The notes beneath the pieces are model-generated. The model had not been told where the DNA came from and searched no databases. It saw only the letters and a program-made list of their open reading frames with translations. Below are positions 17,762-27,304 of a stretch of DNA of 64,000 bases, piece after piece. This DNA comes from Acidobacteriaceae bacterium (GTDB lineage: Bacteria > Acidobacteriota > Terriglobia > Terriglobales > Acidobacteriaceae). The stretch covers positions 19,467-83,466 of the forward strand of contig DAHUZH010000001.1 in NCBI GenBank assembly GCA_027306695.1, given 5' to 3'. Position 1 is the stretch's first letter, and every line of letters starts with the position of its first letter. Both the position numbers and the translations under genes were made by a program.

Positions 17762-20416
17762 ATGAAAAATTTGCAAGTACAGACCTTTGCTCATTTTCTG
17801 TTGCAACTACAGCGTGCAGCTACGATTGCGCTCCTGGGATTGTCAAGCATTGGGGTTGGTTATGCAGCCAATAAGAATACTCCTGCAGCCACGGGTCGTA
17901 CTGACTCAGTTGTGACCGGAGATGCTCGAGTAGACAAGCTGCTCCTAGAAATGACGCTGGACGAAAAGATCGGCATGATTCATGGGATGCATGAAGATCC
18001 ATCTACCTTTCAGGGGCAGGCTGGATATCTGCCAGGCATTCCCCGCCTGGGGATTCCTTCGCTGCGTCTCGCCGATGGCCCTCCTGGCATACTTACCCGC
18101 GTGCCTTCGACTGGCATGACCGCAACAATGGGATTGGCTGCGACCTTTAGCCGCGAGGACGCTCGACAGAACGGCATTGTCATCGCTCGAGATGCGCACT
18201 CGCTCGGCATCGACGTTGTTCTCCAGCCTTTCATCAACATGGATCGTGACCCGACGTTTGCGCGTGCCTACAATACGTTCGGTGAAGATCCATTATTGAC
18301 AGGATTGATCGGCGCGGCAGAGATTCGCGGTATTCAAAGCCAGGGCATTATGGCCCAGGCGAAACACTATGTGGGCTATGACGGAGGAGGAGACGTCACC
18401 ATAGGTCAGCAGACGCTTCATGAAATCTATGTTGCGCCGTTTGCTGCTGCTGTAGAGGCCGGTGTGTCGTCCATCATGTGTTCGTATAACAAGATCAACG
18501 GACTCTCTGCATGCGGAAATCCGGACACTCTTACAACGATCCTTCGCGACCAGATCGGTTTTCGTGGCTTTGTGACCTCCGATTGGGGAGCGACACATGC
18601 CACAGACTTTATCAATGCTGGGATGGATCTAGAGATGCCCGGTCCAATTCTTCCATCTCTGACCCATCAGACGCCTTCGTACTTTGCGTCTGATCTGCCA
18701 GAAAAAGATACAGCGAGAACTATGCGGCTTGCCGTACAGTCGGGCCAGGTGAGTGAAGCAACCATCACGCGGGCTGTAGGACGCATACTTTATGAAATGG
18801 ATCGGTTCGGGCTGCTGAATGGAAAATCGAAGCATGACATTACGTCGCTCGATACAGCCGCCGATGCGCCGGTCGTCGAAAAAACCGCCGAAGACGCGGC
18901 TGTATTATTGAAGAACGATCACGCCGCTCTACCGCTCACTAAACAGGATATTCACTCCCTCGCCTTCATCGGGCCGGGAGCAGGCCAGACGATTGCAATC
19001 GGAATTGCAGGAGAAAAGGCGGTGGGAATTCCTGCGCGAGAAGTTGGCACACTATATGCATTGAAGCGGGATACGGCAGGCAATCCAGATGCGCACATTA
19101 CCTATGCTGTGGCCGATGACATGACTGGTGTTCCAATTCCAGCAAAATTTCTTACCCACAATGGTATGCCCGGACTACAGCGCAACTCGCCGTCGGGAAA
19201 TCCGATGCAGACAGACGCAGAACTCAACTTCACGCAATCCAATGGCAAGTCACTGCCCGCAAACTCCACATGGACATGGGATGGAACTCTGACCATACCT
19301 TCGGATGGAAAGTACAGCTTGTATCTACAGAATCTCGGCTCCTATGCGACGTTGAAGCTGGATGGAAAAAGATTGACTGGCAACGCGCAAATGGTGATCC
19401 ACGGAGATGTCACACAGGCTGGTCAGAACAATGTGCTTCCCACCAAGGACGGTCTGGATGATTTACGCGTCGAGATGGGATTGAAGGCTGGCCCACATAC
19501 GATTGAAGTCTCGGTTGTGCCAGATACATCCAACCAGCCCACGCAGATACGGTTGAACTGGATGACGCCCGAGCAGTGCAAGGCCGACTATGACTCCGCG
19601 ATCGAGGCAGCCCGACATGCAACGATGGCAGTCGTCTTTGCGTGGAGCGCCGACAAACCTGTATTTCATCTACCCGGAGATCAGGACAAACTCATCGCGG
19701 ACGTTAGCGTCGTCAACCCGAACACTGTTGTCGTGTTGAACGTCACGCAACCCATTGCCATGCCATGGCTATCGAAGGTCAAAGCTGTGCTGCTGACGTG
19801 GTATCCCGGAGATGAAGGTGGATGGGCAACTGCAAATCTGCTGCTCGGTAAGACGAGTCCTGCGGGCCGACTACCCTTCACCTGGCCGCTGCACTTGCAG
19901 CAGGGTGTCGCGAATGACCCTGCCCATCCTGACCGGTCCTCGCACCATGAAGGCAAAACCACTTATTCCGAAGGCATCTTCATGGGCTATCGCTGGTACG
20001 ACCAGCAGAAAATCCAGCCACGGTATGCCTTTGGCTATGGCTTGTCTTACAGTTACTTTCAGTACTCCCAAATGAAAGTAGCGCGTGCTGACGACGGTGG
20101 ACTGAACGTAAGCTTCAGCTTACGCAATGTGGGGCAGACCGCAAGCGATGAGGTTCCGCAAGTATATCTGGATGCACCGGGCCGGGAGCCTGGCAGAGAT
20201 GCGCAGTTTGCGGTCCATGCATTGGCTGCCTTCGATCGCGTCCACCTGGATGCCGGCCAGTCTCGGGAGATCGCCCTGCATGTGCAGTTGCGCGCATTAC
20301 AGTATTGGTCTACCACCGCCAATCGATGGACGCTGGCCACCGGACAGCGCATCGTCCATGTTGGTGCGTCTTCACGCGACTTCCGACTGCAAGCTGCGAC
20401 AGTTATCGCTCCTTGA
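17762..20416 (+). CDS. GH3 beta-glycosidase with PA14-like insert, secreted
   Basis: The 884-residue protein has a signal-like N-terminus, then the GH3 (alpha/beta)8 domain: DKLLLEMTLDEKIGMIHG, LADGPPG, FGEDPLL, KHYVGYDGG, and the nucleophile Asp274 in VTSDWGATH. The C-terminal alpha/beta sandwich has KTAEDAAVLLKN and PGDEGG. Between them sits a PA14-like module (residues ~460-610: TWTWDGTLTIPSDGKYSLYL, YATLKLDG). A fibronectin-III-like end contains GYGLSYSYFQYS and NVGQTASDEVPQVYL. The family removes beta-linked glucose, xylose or related sugars, and the PA14 insert often shapes the active site. It lies downstream of the TonB receptor, with its own operator-like repeat. Confidence 0.95.
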   Translation: MKNLQVQTFAHFLLQLQRAATIALLGLSSIGVGYAANKNTPAATGRTDSVVTGDARVDKLLLEMTLDEKIGMIHGMHEDPSTFQGQAGYLPGIPRLGIPSLRLADGPPGILTRVPSTGMTATMGLAATFSREDARQNGIVIARDAHSLGIDVVLQPFINMDRDPTFARAYNTFGEDPLLTGLIGAAEIRGIQSQGIMAQAKHYVGYDGGGDVTIGQQTLHEIYVAPFAAAVEAGVSSIMCSYNKINGLSACGNPDTLTTILRDQIGFRGFVTSDWGATHATDFINAGMDLEMPGPILPSLTHQTPSYFASDLPEKDTARTMRLAVQSGQVSEATITRAVGRILYEMDRFGLLNGKSKHDITSLDTAADAPVVEKTAEDAAVLLKNDHAALPLTKQDIHSLAFIGPGAGQTIAIGIAGEKAVGIPAREVGTLYALKRDTAGNPDAHITYAVADDMTGVPIPAKFLTHNGMPGLQRNSPSGNPMQTDAELNFTQSNGKSLPANSTWTWDGTLTIPSDGKYSLYLQNLGSYATLKLDGKRLTGNAQMVIHGDVTQAGQNNVLPTKDGLDDLRVEMGLKAGPHTIEVSVVPDTSNQPTQIRLNWMTPEQCKADYDSAIEAARHATMAVVFAWSADKPVFHLPGDQDKLIADVSVVNPNTVVVLNVTQPIAMPWLSKVKAVLLTWYPGDEGGWATANLLLGKTSPAGRLPFTWPLHLQQGVANDPAHPDRSSHHEGKTTYSEGIFMGYRWYDQQKIQPRYAFGYGLSYSYFQYSQMKVARADDGGLNVSFSLRNVGQTASDEVPQVYLDAPGREPGRDAQFAVHALAAFDRVHLDAGQSREIALHVQLRALQYWSTTANRWTLATGQRIVHVGASSRDFRLQAATVIAP

Positions 20417-20432
20417 GAGATGCAGGTTGGGC

Positions 20433-21365
20433 CTAGCGTTGTTCCATCATGTTCTCGATGGAACGCAGATACTCGCGATTCCTTCCAGCGCTTTCCTTCG
20501 GAGTGCCCATACCTGGCAGAACATCCTGCTCGGCAAGGACATACCCGTCGTAATGATTGGATTTCAGCCACCGCAGCATTGCGGGAAAGTCCACCGAGCC
20601 GTTGCCAAGCTCGCAGAAGACCCCGCAGCGCAATGCCTGAAAATAGTCCCATTGCTCCGCTCGTGCCCGGTTTGCCACCTGCGGCTGATGGTCCTTGCAA
20701 TGGATGTACCACACACGCTCCTTAAAGCGTTCCAATCCTTGAACCACATCGCAGTTGGCCGCCCCGTAAGCGTAATGTGCACTGTCAAATACCAGGCCGA
20801 TCAGTTCCGGGTCAGTCAACTCTAGGAATCGCGTGATCTCTTCCGGCGTCTCGACATATCCGGCGCAGTGGTGGTGAAAAGCAGCCCGCAGTCCAGTCTC
20901 CTCCCAGACCGCGTGGGCGATTTGGTTGGCACCTTCGGTAAATGTCCGCCATTGCAGCGGAGTGAGGCCCAACTCAGGAGTGATCCTTCCGGCATTGGCG
21001 ATTCGTTCTGGAACGGTGGCATTGTTATCCAACAGCACCAGATAGGGTTTGGGATCGGTAGCAACGGCCGCCAGCAGGCGCGCTGTGGTGAGTGCGTTAG
21101 AGACGCCCGCTGTATGGGCATCTCGGTCCTTCAAGGCCACGCACGCTATGCCCGCAAGCATGACCAGACTGCGCTTGCCGAGTTCGGCTTTCAGCCGCTC
21201 TGGATCGGTGGGCATATATCCCCACGCGCCCAGCTCAGTGCCGGTGTAGCCTGTCTCGACCAGTTCATCGAGCATGTATCCGTACTCGATTTGCGATTTG
21301 CTGCTTTCATCAAATTCCAGTATGCTCCATGAGCAAGGAGCATTACCAACGCGCAGGCTTGTCAT
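20433..21365 (-). CDS. Sugar phosphate isomerase/epimerase-like TIM barrel (IolE-like)
   Basis: A 310-residue AP-endonuclease-2/xylose-isomerase-like barrel. NAPCSWSI at the start, GYTGTELGAWGYMP, FHHHCAGYVETPEEI, LVFDSAHYAYG, YIHCKDH and GYVLAEQDV are the strand ends that usually carry the metal ligands. The pattern is closest to inosose dehydratase (IolE), which dehydrates 2-keto-myo-inositol, but the same fold includes keto-sugar epimerases and decarboxylases. No other inositol genes are present. It is the last gene of the minus-strand run and converges with the GH3 gene 16 bases away. Confidence 0.82.
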   Translation of the reverse strand: MTSLRVGNAPCSWSILEFDESSKSQIEYGYMLDELVETGYTGTELGAWGYMPTDPERLKAELGKRSLVMLAGIACVALKDRDAHTAGVSNALTTARLLAAVATDPKPYLVLLDNNATVPERIANAGRITPELGLTPLQWRTFTEGANQIAHAVWEETGLRAAFHHHCAGYVETPEEITRFLELTDPELIGLVFDSAHYAYGAANCDVVQGLERFKERVWYIHCKDHQPQVANRARAEQWDYFQALRCGVFCELGNGSVDFPAMLRWLKSNHYDGYVLAEQDVLPGMGTPKESAGRNREYLRSIENMMEQR

Positions 21366-21428
21366 ATCTCCTTGCCTCCATCCGATCCAGAATTGTCCAG
21401 CCTTACACTCTACTGTGATCGTAAGAAT

Positions 21429-23096
21429 CTATCTGGCTTGCAAAAGAATGGCCCAATCGTGACCATCCGGCGCGTCCAGGGAGGTCCATGAAGGACCCTC
21501 CACCGATGGGAGCGGAATTTTCTGGCCGCTCAGTGCACTGAACCAATAGCCCTGGTAGTGGCCGGATTGAAGCTGTACGGTGACTTTGTCTGCATGTGGA
21601 AGATAGATGGCGTAAATCTTGCCTGGTTCCGCAAGACAGTAGTTCCCGTTGTTTACCAGCTCATCGTGAGGGTTTGTCTTCCACCAATCGAAACTGGTGA
21701 AGAAGTCCACCATGTGGCCGTAACCAAGGAACATCGTCATGGTGTCATCGCCGCGGCCATTCATCCAGCCGCCGCCGGTGTCGGGCCAGATGTTCGTGCC
21801 TCGTTTTGCTGTTTCCCCGGAGGTCTGATAGCCACCCGCCATCACAATGTCCCATGCGGTGCGACGCAGTACATCGGCGGAATCGGACCTAGGAGCCGCC
21901 CAAGAGGGATAGTGGTTTTCATATCCATATTCCTCGTTGGTCTGAGGAATAATGCGGCCTGCTTTTTTCTGTAGCTTGCGCGATTCCAACATCAGGTTGT
22001 GCTGGTCGCGCGACCAGTCCTGATAAGAAGTGAATCCAAACCAGCTCGAAGCTCGATCCTGATAAATAATTTTTGTCGGATGGCTGGTCGCCAGGTGATG
22101 ATATGGGTCCCATTGCTCCAGCAGCATGCCAGTCTTATGCGTCCAGGCCTCATCGCGGTAGCTGTTCAGGTCATCACCCAGGTCCCAGGTAATGTTGGAG
22201 AAGCCGCCAAAGCGCGCAACGGCATACTGGATGTAACGATATTCATCCTCGCTGCCGGCTGCCGGATGGATTTTGCCGTCGTTCATATCGAGAACAACAG
22301 AGATAATCATGTTCCTGTCGCGCGCATAGCGAAGCATACGGTCGAACTTCTGCCAATACGACACATTGAAGCGGCTGTAATCGAAGCCTGGATGGGTAAA
22401 GTCTTCTGTATCGACGGCTGGCCACGGTGTTAGAAAGACGGTCCAGTTAGCGCCGATCATGACCGGTTCGCCATAGAAGACATTGGTCCTTCCCGCTAAC
22501 GCCACGCGGATGCGATTGACCTTCAGCCGGTGAAGACGGTCGATGCTGTATTGAATCGTGCGTTCATCGCGCCAGCCCATCAGCCAGAAAGCGGTTGTTC
22601 CATTGAAGAAATAGTGCTGGCCTGTGCCTTCCCAGATAAAGTGCCACGGATATTTTGGATCGTCGCGCAATATACCCAAGCGATGCGCATCGACCGCGCG
22701 CAAAGTTCCCGTGGAGGTTCTTTGAAATTTTCCTTGGCGATAAATGACGGAGTATTTGTACTCTCCGGCGCGGGGCGGCATAAAACGAATCCTGAATATA
22801 CTGCCGTCCGTGGAGTCGCAAAATCCGACGATGTTCCAGTGCCCACTGCCATCGGCAGCGTCGAACGAACCAGTCAGTGTGGCGTCTTCAAATGGATTGG
22901 CTGCGTCGGGAGAAAGCACGGTCGCTGTGATTTCCGTGTAGTCGTAGACTTCCACCTGGGCAGGAGGTGTGGAATACGCGACTGCCTTCGGAGATGCCAT
23001 GCAGTTTGTGGCGATGGCGAACGCCGCAACTGTCAGCGAAATTCCGAGAGGATATGCGAAGCGAGAGTGGATGCGTTCGATTGAAGGAATTCTCAT
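21429..23096 (-). CDS. Secreted apiosidase-like hydrolase: DUF5060, DUF4038-type barrel, collagen-binding-like C-terminus
   Basis: The 555-residue protein has a signal peptide (ISLTVAAFAIATNCMA), a DUF5060-like beta domain (QVEVYDYTEITATV to YKYSVIYRQG, residues ~47-125), and a TIM barrel typical of DUF4038: FFNGTTAFWLMGWRDE, IRVALAGR, NMIISVVLDMNDG, ITWDLGDDL and PQTNEEYGYE with candidate catalytic acids, then GGYQTSGET. The C-terminus (GHYQGYWFSALSG, PDGHDWAILL) matches the collagen-binding-like module. GH140 enzymes with this design cleave apiose linkages in rhamnogalacturonan II. Substrate here is inference from family and from the neighbouring rhamnosidase and fucosidase. Confidence 0.82.
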   Translation of the reverse strand: MRIPSIERIHSRFAYPLGISLTVAAFAIATNCMASPKAVAYSTPPAQVEVYDYTEITATVLSPDAANPFEDATLTGSFDAADGSGHWNIVGFCDSTDGSIFRIRFMPPRAGEYKYSVIYRQGKFQRTSTGTLRAVDAHRLGILRDDPKYPWHFIWEGTGQHYFFNGTTAFWLMGWRDERTIQYSIDRLHRLKVNRIRVALAGRTNVFYGEPVMIGANWTVFLTPWPAVDTEDFTHPGFDYSRFNVSYWQKFDRMLRYARDRNMIISVVLDMNDGKIHPAAGSEDEYRYIQYAVARFGGFSNITWDLGDDLNSYRDEAWTHKTGMLLEQWDPYHHLATSHPTKIIYQDRASSWFGFTSYQDWSRDQHNLMLESRKLQKKAGRIIPQTNEEYGYENHYPSWAAPRSDSADVLRRTAWDIVMAGGYQTSGETAKRGTNIWPDTGGGWMNGRGDDTMTMFLGYGHMVDFFTSFDWWKTNPHDELVNNGNYCLAEPGKIYAIYLPHADKVTVQLQSGHYQGYWFSALSGQKIPLPSVEGPSWTSLDAPDGHDWAILLQAR

Positions 23097-23227
23097 TCTT
23101 CCTGTTCCAGAAAAAATATGCGCACAGAAGTAAATGCCGCCAGCTTAAACTGCCGTGCTCCCACAATCTATAGCAATCGGACGATTTTCTCTTGTAGACC
23201 TACGAGAGCTTGCAGGAAGCGAGCCGA

Positions 23228-24349
23228 TTATATGACCCTGCTCCGTCCAGGATGCATCTCAATTTGACCTGCAATGTCGGTGTGGGGAAGCGCGAGGCCG
23301 CCTTTTTCCCATGGCGACTGGTCTCGAAAACGTCTCCGGTAAGCTGCCGGAGTCATTCCAACCAGCTTTTGAAACACAGTCCCGAAGTAGCTCTGGTCGC
23401 AGAACCCAACCTCCTGGCTGATGCCGGACATGGTTTCGTCGGTCGTGGCCAGCAGTACCTGCGAACGCTCCACACGGAAATGGTTCAAGTATTTGATGAA
23501 CGACTGGCCGGTCACGCGCTTGAAGAAACTCATAAAATGCGACTCGCTCATTCCGCAGATGCGTGCGGCTTCGCGCACCTGGATCGGATTGCCGCAGTTG
23601 TTCCCTAGGAACTGAAAGAGCGGATGCAGTCGGTCGATGTCACGCTGCTGACGCTGGAAAGTTTCGATCGTTCCGGCGTAGGAAGAGTACTGGTTCACCA
23701 GCAGGACCAGCGCCATTTTGAGATAGGTCCTGATCGTCAACCGGGCACGAGGCGACGAGGCCGGTGTTTCTGCGCGAATGCGTCGCATCCATTCAAATAC
23801 CTGCGCCGGCACACCAGTTTCCGCCGGCACAATATGAGGGAACTTTGCATCCTGAAGTAAAAATGGAGTTAGATATTCGGCGCTATCGCTGCTGCCATCG
23901 CAACGAATCAAGTCTGGCTCAAAGAAAAGCGCGGTCATCGTAACAGGAGAATGCGAGCGGCATTCCAGACGATGATAGACAGTGCTGCCGATGATTGCCA
24001 GATCGCCCTCGTGGAAAGGAAGCAGTCTGTCCTGAATATGATATTCCGCCGAACCTGAACATAAATACAGCACCTCAAAATAACTGTGACGGTTCATACG
24101 GACGTTGCGTCGCCGATCGCCTGACAAAAACAATACATCCAGGGGGAAGGACGTATCGAAGGGCCACGCATGAATTCCCTCGGCGTTGATCTGAGGCTCA
24201 ACGAGAAGAAACTCGTCTTCGCAAGACTTCTTCGGCACATGTACCCGGTTTGTCTTGCCCGGGCGACGGCGCACGACAGACGCATGGGTATGCAGCCGTT
24301 CGACGCTTATACTGGAGATCGATTCAAAAGATTGCTTCCACATGTCCAT
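23228..24349 (-). CDS. AraC-family transcriptional regulator with cupin sensor domain
   Basis: The start at 24349 has GGGGTG at 7 bases; further upstream codons are open but unlikely. An N-terminal cupin-type sensor (SYFEVLYLCSGSAEYHI, FHEGDLAIIG, residues ~80-120) precedes a C-terminal AraC DNA-binding domain with two helix-turn-helices (ARICGMSESHFMSFFKRVTG and VGFCDQSYFGTVFQKLVGMTP). Members usually activate adjacent sugar genes on binding the sugar. It lies between the LsrF/DhaKL genes and the apiosidase-like gene, on the same strand, and may control both sets. Confidence 0.92.
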   Translation of the reverse strand: MDMWKQSFESISSISVERLHTHASVVRRRPGKTNRVHVPKKSCEDEFLLVEPQINAEGIHAWPFDTSFPLDVLFLSGDRRRNVRMNRHSYFEVLYLCSGSAEYHIQDRLLPFHEGDLAIIGSTVYHRLECRSHSPVTMTALFFEPDLIRCDGSSDSAEYLTPFLLQDAKFPHIVPAETGVPAQVFEWMRRIRAETPASSPRARLTIRTYLKMALVLLVNQYSSYAGTIETFQRQQRDIDRLHPLFQFLGNNCGNPIQVREAARICGMSESHFMSFFKRVTGQSFIKYLNHFRVERSQVLLATTDETMSGISQEVGFCDQSYFGTVFQKLVGMTPAAYRRRFRDQSPWEKGGLALPHTDIAGQIEMHPGRSRVI

Positions 24350-24427
24350 TACACACCCCATATAAATTTGTGCAGGTTCACTACGCCATTCCGACGGCAA
24401 ACCAACACTGCGAGGTCAAGGCCAGCA

Positions 24428-24739
24428 CTAGGGAAGGACCTCTTCATAGAGCTTCACCTCAAAGGATTCCACCAGTACAGGGCGGACTTCGTCGAAAAAA
24501 TGCTTGATGTAAGGCATGGCGCAATGCTTCTGAAAGATTTCATTGTCCTGCCACTTTTCAATAAAGCTGATTCGTCGCGGGTCATCGGTCCGCTGGTTCA
24601 GTTCATAGCGAATACAACCTGGCTCCTGGTGCGTCGGGCGAATCAAAGAATGCAGCGCCGCCATCAGGGCATCGGTCTCACCTTCAATCGCGAAGAATTC
24701 CGCGATACAGACGACTTGCGTAGTATTTTTCCTGACCAT
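24428..24739 (-). CDS. ABM-domain (antibiotic biosynthesis monooxygenase-like) protein, LsrG-position
   Basis: A 103-residue dimeric alpha+beta barrel protein: VVCIAEFFAIEG at the first strand, LHSLIRPTHQEPGCIRYEL, SFIEKWQDNEIFQKH and PYIKHFF, as in YgiN/LsrG-type ABM proteins. It begins two bases after the LsrF-like stop and has AGGTAA just upstream. In enteric lsr operons an ABM protein, LsrG, isomerises phospho-DPD to the substrate of LsrF. Sequence similarity here looks nearer to YgiN-type proteins, so an LsrG-like role rests mainly on position. Confidence 0.82.
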   Translation of the reverse strand: MVRKNTTQVVCIAEFFAIEGETDALMAALHSLIRPTHQEPGCIRYELNQRTDDPRRISFIEKWQDNEIFQKHCAMPYIKHFFDEVRPVLVESFEVKLYEEVLP

Positions 24740-24741
24740 AT

Positions 24742-25632
24742 TTACCTGCCCACTGGAATGTTTTTGAGAGAAAGATAGAGGTCGTAGGCCTTTTCAGGCT
24801 TTTCGTCTTCGTGGACGACTGCGCGCACTGCCTGGATCATTGCCTGCGGAGCATTGCTCTGGAAGATGTTGCGCCCCATGTCCACGCCGGCAGCACCTTC
24901 CTGGATCGCGGAGTAGGCCATCTTCAGCGCGTCCAACTCCTCCAGTTTTTTTCCGCCTGCAATCACCAGTGGTACCGGACAGGCCGCAGCCACGCGAGCA
25001 AAGCCCTTTTCGCAATAGTAGGTTTTTACGAAGTGCGCACCCATTTCCGCACAAATCCGCGTGGCCAGGCCAAGATATTTGGCGTCTCGAACCAGTTCTT
25101 TTCCCACACCTGTAACGCCCATGGTGGGAATGCCGTGACGGTTTCCGGCATCGACAACTTTGGCCAGATTGCCGATCGACTGATGTTCATGTACACCGCC
25201 CACGTAGACCTGCACAGCAAGCGCGGAGGCATTCAGTCGTACCGCATCTTCTATATCGACGGCGACCAACTCGTTGGACAGTTCCTTCAAAATGCTTTGG
25301 CCTCCGGTTGCGCGAAGCACGACAGGCCGGGACATTTCGGGCGGAATCGAACTGCGCAACGCTCCCCGCGTAATCATCAGAGCGTCCGCGTAGGCTACTA
25401 GAGGAACGACGGTAATGTCGATGCGTTCCAGGCCTGTGGTTGGCCCCTGGAAGTAGCCGTGATCGACCGCCAGCATCACAGTCCTGTTGTCGTGCGGGAT
25501 GAAGATTCGCGCCAGGCGGTTCTTCATCCCCCAGTCCAGCGCATTGCTGCCTTTCAGCCCATAAGCTGCGTTGCGATGCGGCGTGTCGAGGTGATAGTTT
25601 TTACCATCCTGAATGTCGTCGAGATCTGCCAT
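24742..25632 (-). CDS. lsrF: LsrF-type class I aldolase: 3-hydroxy-5-phosphonooxypentane-2,4-dione thiolase
   Basis: The 296-residue protein matches my memory of enteric LsrF closely from end to end: MADLDDI-DGK start, [60 protein letters not shown] and [11 protein letters not shown]. Lys203 in VKTYY falls exactly on the Schiff-base lysine position of the E. coli enzyme. LsrF transfers the acetyl part of the phosphorylated AI-2 derivative to CoA, giving acetyl-CoA and dihydroxyacetone phosphate. Start ATG is two bases after the DhaL stop. No lsrACDB, lsrK or lsrR was seen here, so its substrate may be a different phosphorylated diketone. Confidence 0.93.
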   Translation of the reverse strand: MADLDDIQDGKNYHLDTPHRNAAYGLKGSNALDWGMKNRLARIFIPHDNRTVMLAVDHGYFQGPTTGLERIDITVVPLVAYADALMITRGALRSSIPPEMSRPVVLRATGGQSILKELSNELVAVDIEDAVRLNASALAVQVYVGGVHEHQSIGNLAKVVDAGNRHGIPTMGVTGVGKELVRDAKYLGLATRICAEMGAHFVKTYYCEKGFARVAAACPVPLVIAGGKKLEELDALKMAYSAIQEGAAGVDMGRNIFQSNAPQAMIQAVRAVVHEDEKPEKAYDLYLSLKNIPVGR

Positions 25633-25634
25633 GA

Positions 25635-26285
25635 TTAAGTTCGCCTTTCTTGTAAGAGTCCTTCATGAAATCCACGGAACAGCAATGCGATGGAAACCGC
25701 GCCCGGGTCTGGAGAACCAAGGGTCTTTTCTCCAACGAATTTCGCGCGTCCAAAACGTGCGACAAGATTTTTTGTAGAGTCCGCTCCAGCCTGGGCCGCC
25801 GTGGCCGCCTCTTCCATCGCTTGCATTACATTTTTATCGAGCGAAGCCATCGTGCGAAAGGCGCTTACTGCCGGATCGAGCGCATCCATCATGGTTTTGT
25901 CTCCTGGCTTTGCGCGACTCACTTTCGCAATCGCACGCAGGCCCCCCTCGAACGCACGGGCCAGTTCGCGGCAATCTATGGATTTCTTGTCCGCAGCCGC
26001 ATCGCCCATGCCGCTAAAAAAAGTGCCGAGCAGGGCGCTGGACGCGCCGCCATCTACTCCCATTACACTCCAGCCGAGATCGCGCAGCAGGGAACCCAAA
26101 TTCTCTGTCGAGTCAGAATGTGAAGCCTCCTCCATACATTGCACCACACGCAGCATGGTCGAGCCATGATCGCCATCCCCTGCCACTGAATCCAACTGCG
26201 AAAGATACTCGTGCTGCTCGCGAATCTTTCTCGCGGCTGCGGCGAACATCTGCGTCAGCTCGAATTTTCCGATCTCCTCAGTCAT
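25635..26285 (-). CDS. dhaL: Dihydroxyacetone kinase ADP/ATP-binding subunit DhaL-like
   Basis: About 216 residues from the ATG at 26283-26285, which overlaps the DhaK stop (ATGA). The nucleotide-binding motif [13 protein letters not shown] gives the Asp cluster that holds Mg and nucleotide; [29 protein letters not shown] and [18 protein letters not shown] are typical DhaL segments. Together with DhaK it phosphorylates a small ketose. No DhaM (PTS partner) is near, so ATP is the more likely phosphate donor, as in ATP-dependent dihydroxyacetone or erythrulose kinases. The next gene is LsrF-like. Confidence 0.92.
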   Translation of the reverse strand: MTEEIGKFELTQMFAAAARKIREQHEYLSQLDSVAGDGDHGSTMLRVVQCMEEASHSDSTENLGSLLRDLGWSVMGVDGGASSALLGTFFSGMGDAAADKKSIDCRELARAFEGGLRAIAKVSRAKPGDKTMMDALDPAVSAFRTMASLDKNVMQAMEEAATAAQAGADSTKNLVARFGRAKFVGEKTLGSPDPGAVSIALLFRGFHEGLLQERRT

Positions 26286-27301
26286 CTGGTCACAAAGTAA
26301 GGCGCATTCGACGGTGCATCCCACAGGCGGACCAACTCAGTATCCATGCGGGCGATCATAATTTGAAAGCCGGCCTGCTCCTGGGTCGTGATAAATTCGC
26401 CGACGGCACTACGGACAAGATTGATATTTCTTGCTTTCAAAATTTTGGACACAGCCCGGAAGACGATCCACAGTTCCATCAGCGTTGTGGCCCCGGAGCC
26501 ATTGAGAACGACCAGCAGGTTTTCGCCTGCGGCCACGCCTAGATTTTCCAGCAGCATGTCCAGCATGATGCCGGCAGTCTCGTCCGCCGACTTCATCTTC
26601 ATGCGGCCGGTTCCGGCCTCGCCGTGCTGGCCCATGCCAATTTCCATTTCGTCGTCGCCCAGCTCGAAGATGGTGTGGCCCGTGGAAGGATGCGTCGCGG
26701 TGCGCAATGCGACCGCCAGCGAGCGCGTGTTCTCCTCCATTTTTTGCGCGATGCGCAGGCATTCATCGAGCGAGTCGCCTTGTTCCGCCACTGCTCCAGC
26801 AACCTTATAAACCGCCATGCACCCGACCAGTCCGCGGCGGTCATTCGCGCTGTCCGAATTCTGTCCGTAGGAAATTCCGTCTCGGGTCAGCACCATCTGC
26901 ACCGGGATATTGTTTTTTTTGGCGGCTTGCATCGTGATGTTTGCAGAGAGTACATCTCCCGCGTGGTTCAGCACGACGAGCAGCACTCCGGGCGAGTCTT
27001 TCGCAGCCATTTGAATCGCTTCGATACATCGAGGTGCGCCCGGGGCCGCAAAAATTTCTCCCGTCACGCTGTAGTCGAGCATTCCTTCGCCGACGAAACC
27101 GCTCAGGCCAGGTTCATGCCCGCTGCCGCCAAGCGTAACCAGCCGCACTTTGCCTGCGGCCTTCGGCACGGCGCGCGCGACGATATTGGTTCCGACAAGC
27201 CGCACCTGACGCGGAAAAGCGAGCGCCAGACCCTCCAGCAGTTCGGGCAACAGATGGTGCGGATCGTTGATAAATTTCTTCATTTGCATCGTTAAAGCCA
27301 T
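26282..27301 (-). CDS. dhaK: Dihydroxyacetone kinase substrate-binding subunit DhaK-like
   Basis: The protein has up to 339 residues. KKFINDPHHLLPELLEGL, TLGGSGHEPGLSGFVGEGML, VLLVVLNHAGDV and EIGMGQHGEAG mark a DhaK: the His in the last motif is the residue that binds the ketone covalently as a hemiaminal. DhaK-family kinases act on dihydroxyacetone, erythrulose and related ketoses. Start is uncertain: ATGs at 27301, 27289 and 27283 are in frame, and AAGG suits 27289 best. It begins 3 bases after the permease gene and overlaps DhaL by 4 bp. Confidence 0.92.
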   Translation of the reverse strand: MALTMQMKKFINDPHHLLPELLEGLALAFPRQVRLVGTNIVARAVPKAAGKVRLVTLGGSGHEPGLSGFVGEGMLDYSVTGEIFAAPGAPRCIEAIQMAAKDSPGVLLVVLNHAGDVLSANITMQAAKKNNIPVQMVLTRDGISYGQNSDSANDRRGLVGCMAVYKVAGAVAEQGDSLDECLRIAQKMEENTRSLAVALRTATHPSTGHTIFELGDDEMEIGMGQHGEAGTGRMKMKSADETAGIMLDMLLENLGVAAGENLLVVLNGSGATTLMELWIVFRAVSKILKARNINLVRSAVGEFITTQEQAGFQIMIARMDTELVRLWDAPSNAPYFVTR

Positions 27302-27304
27302 CCT

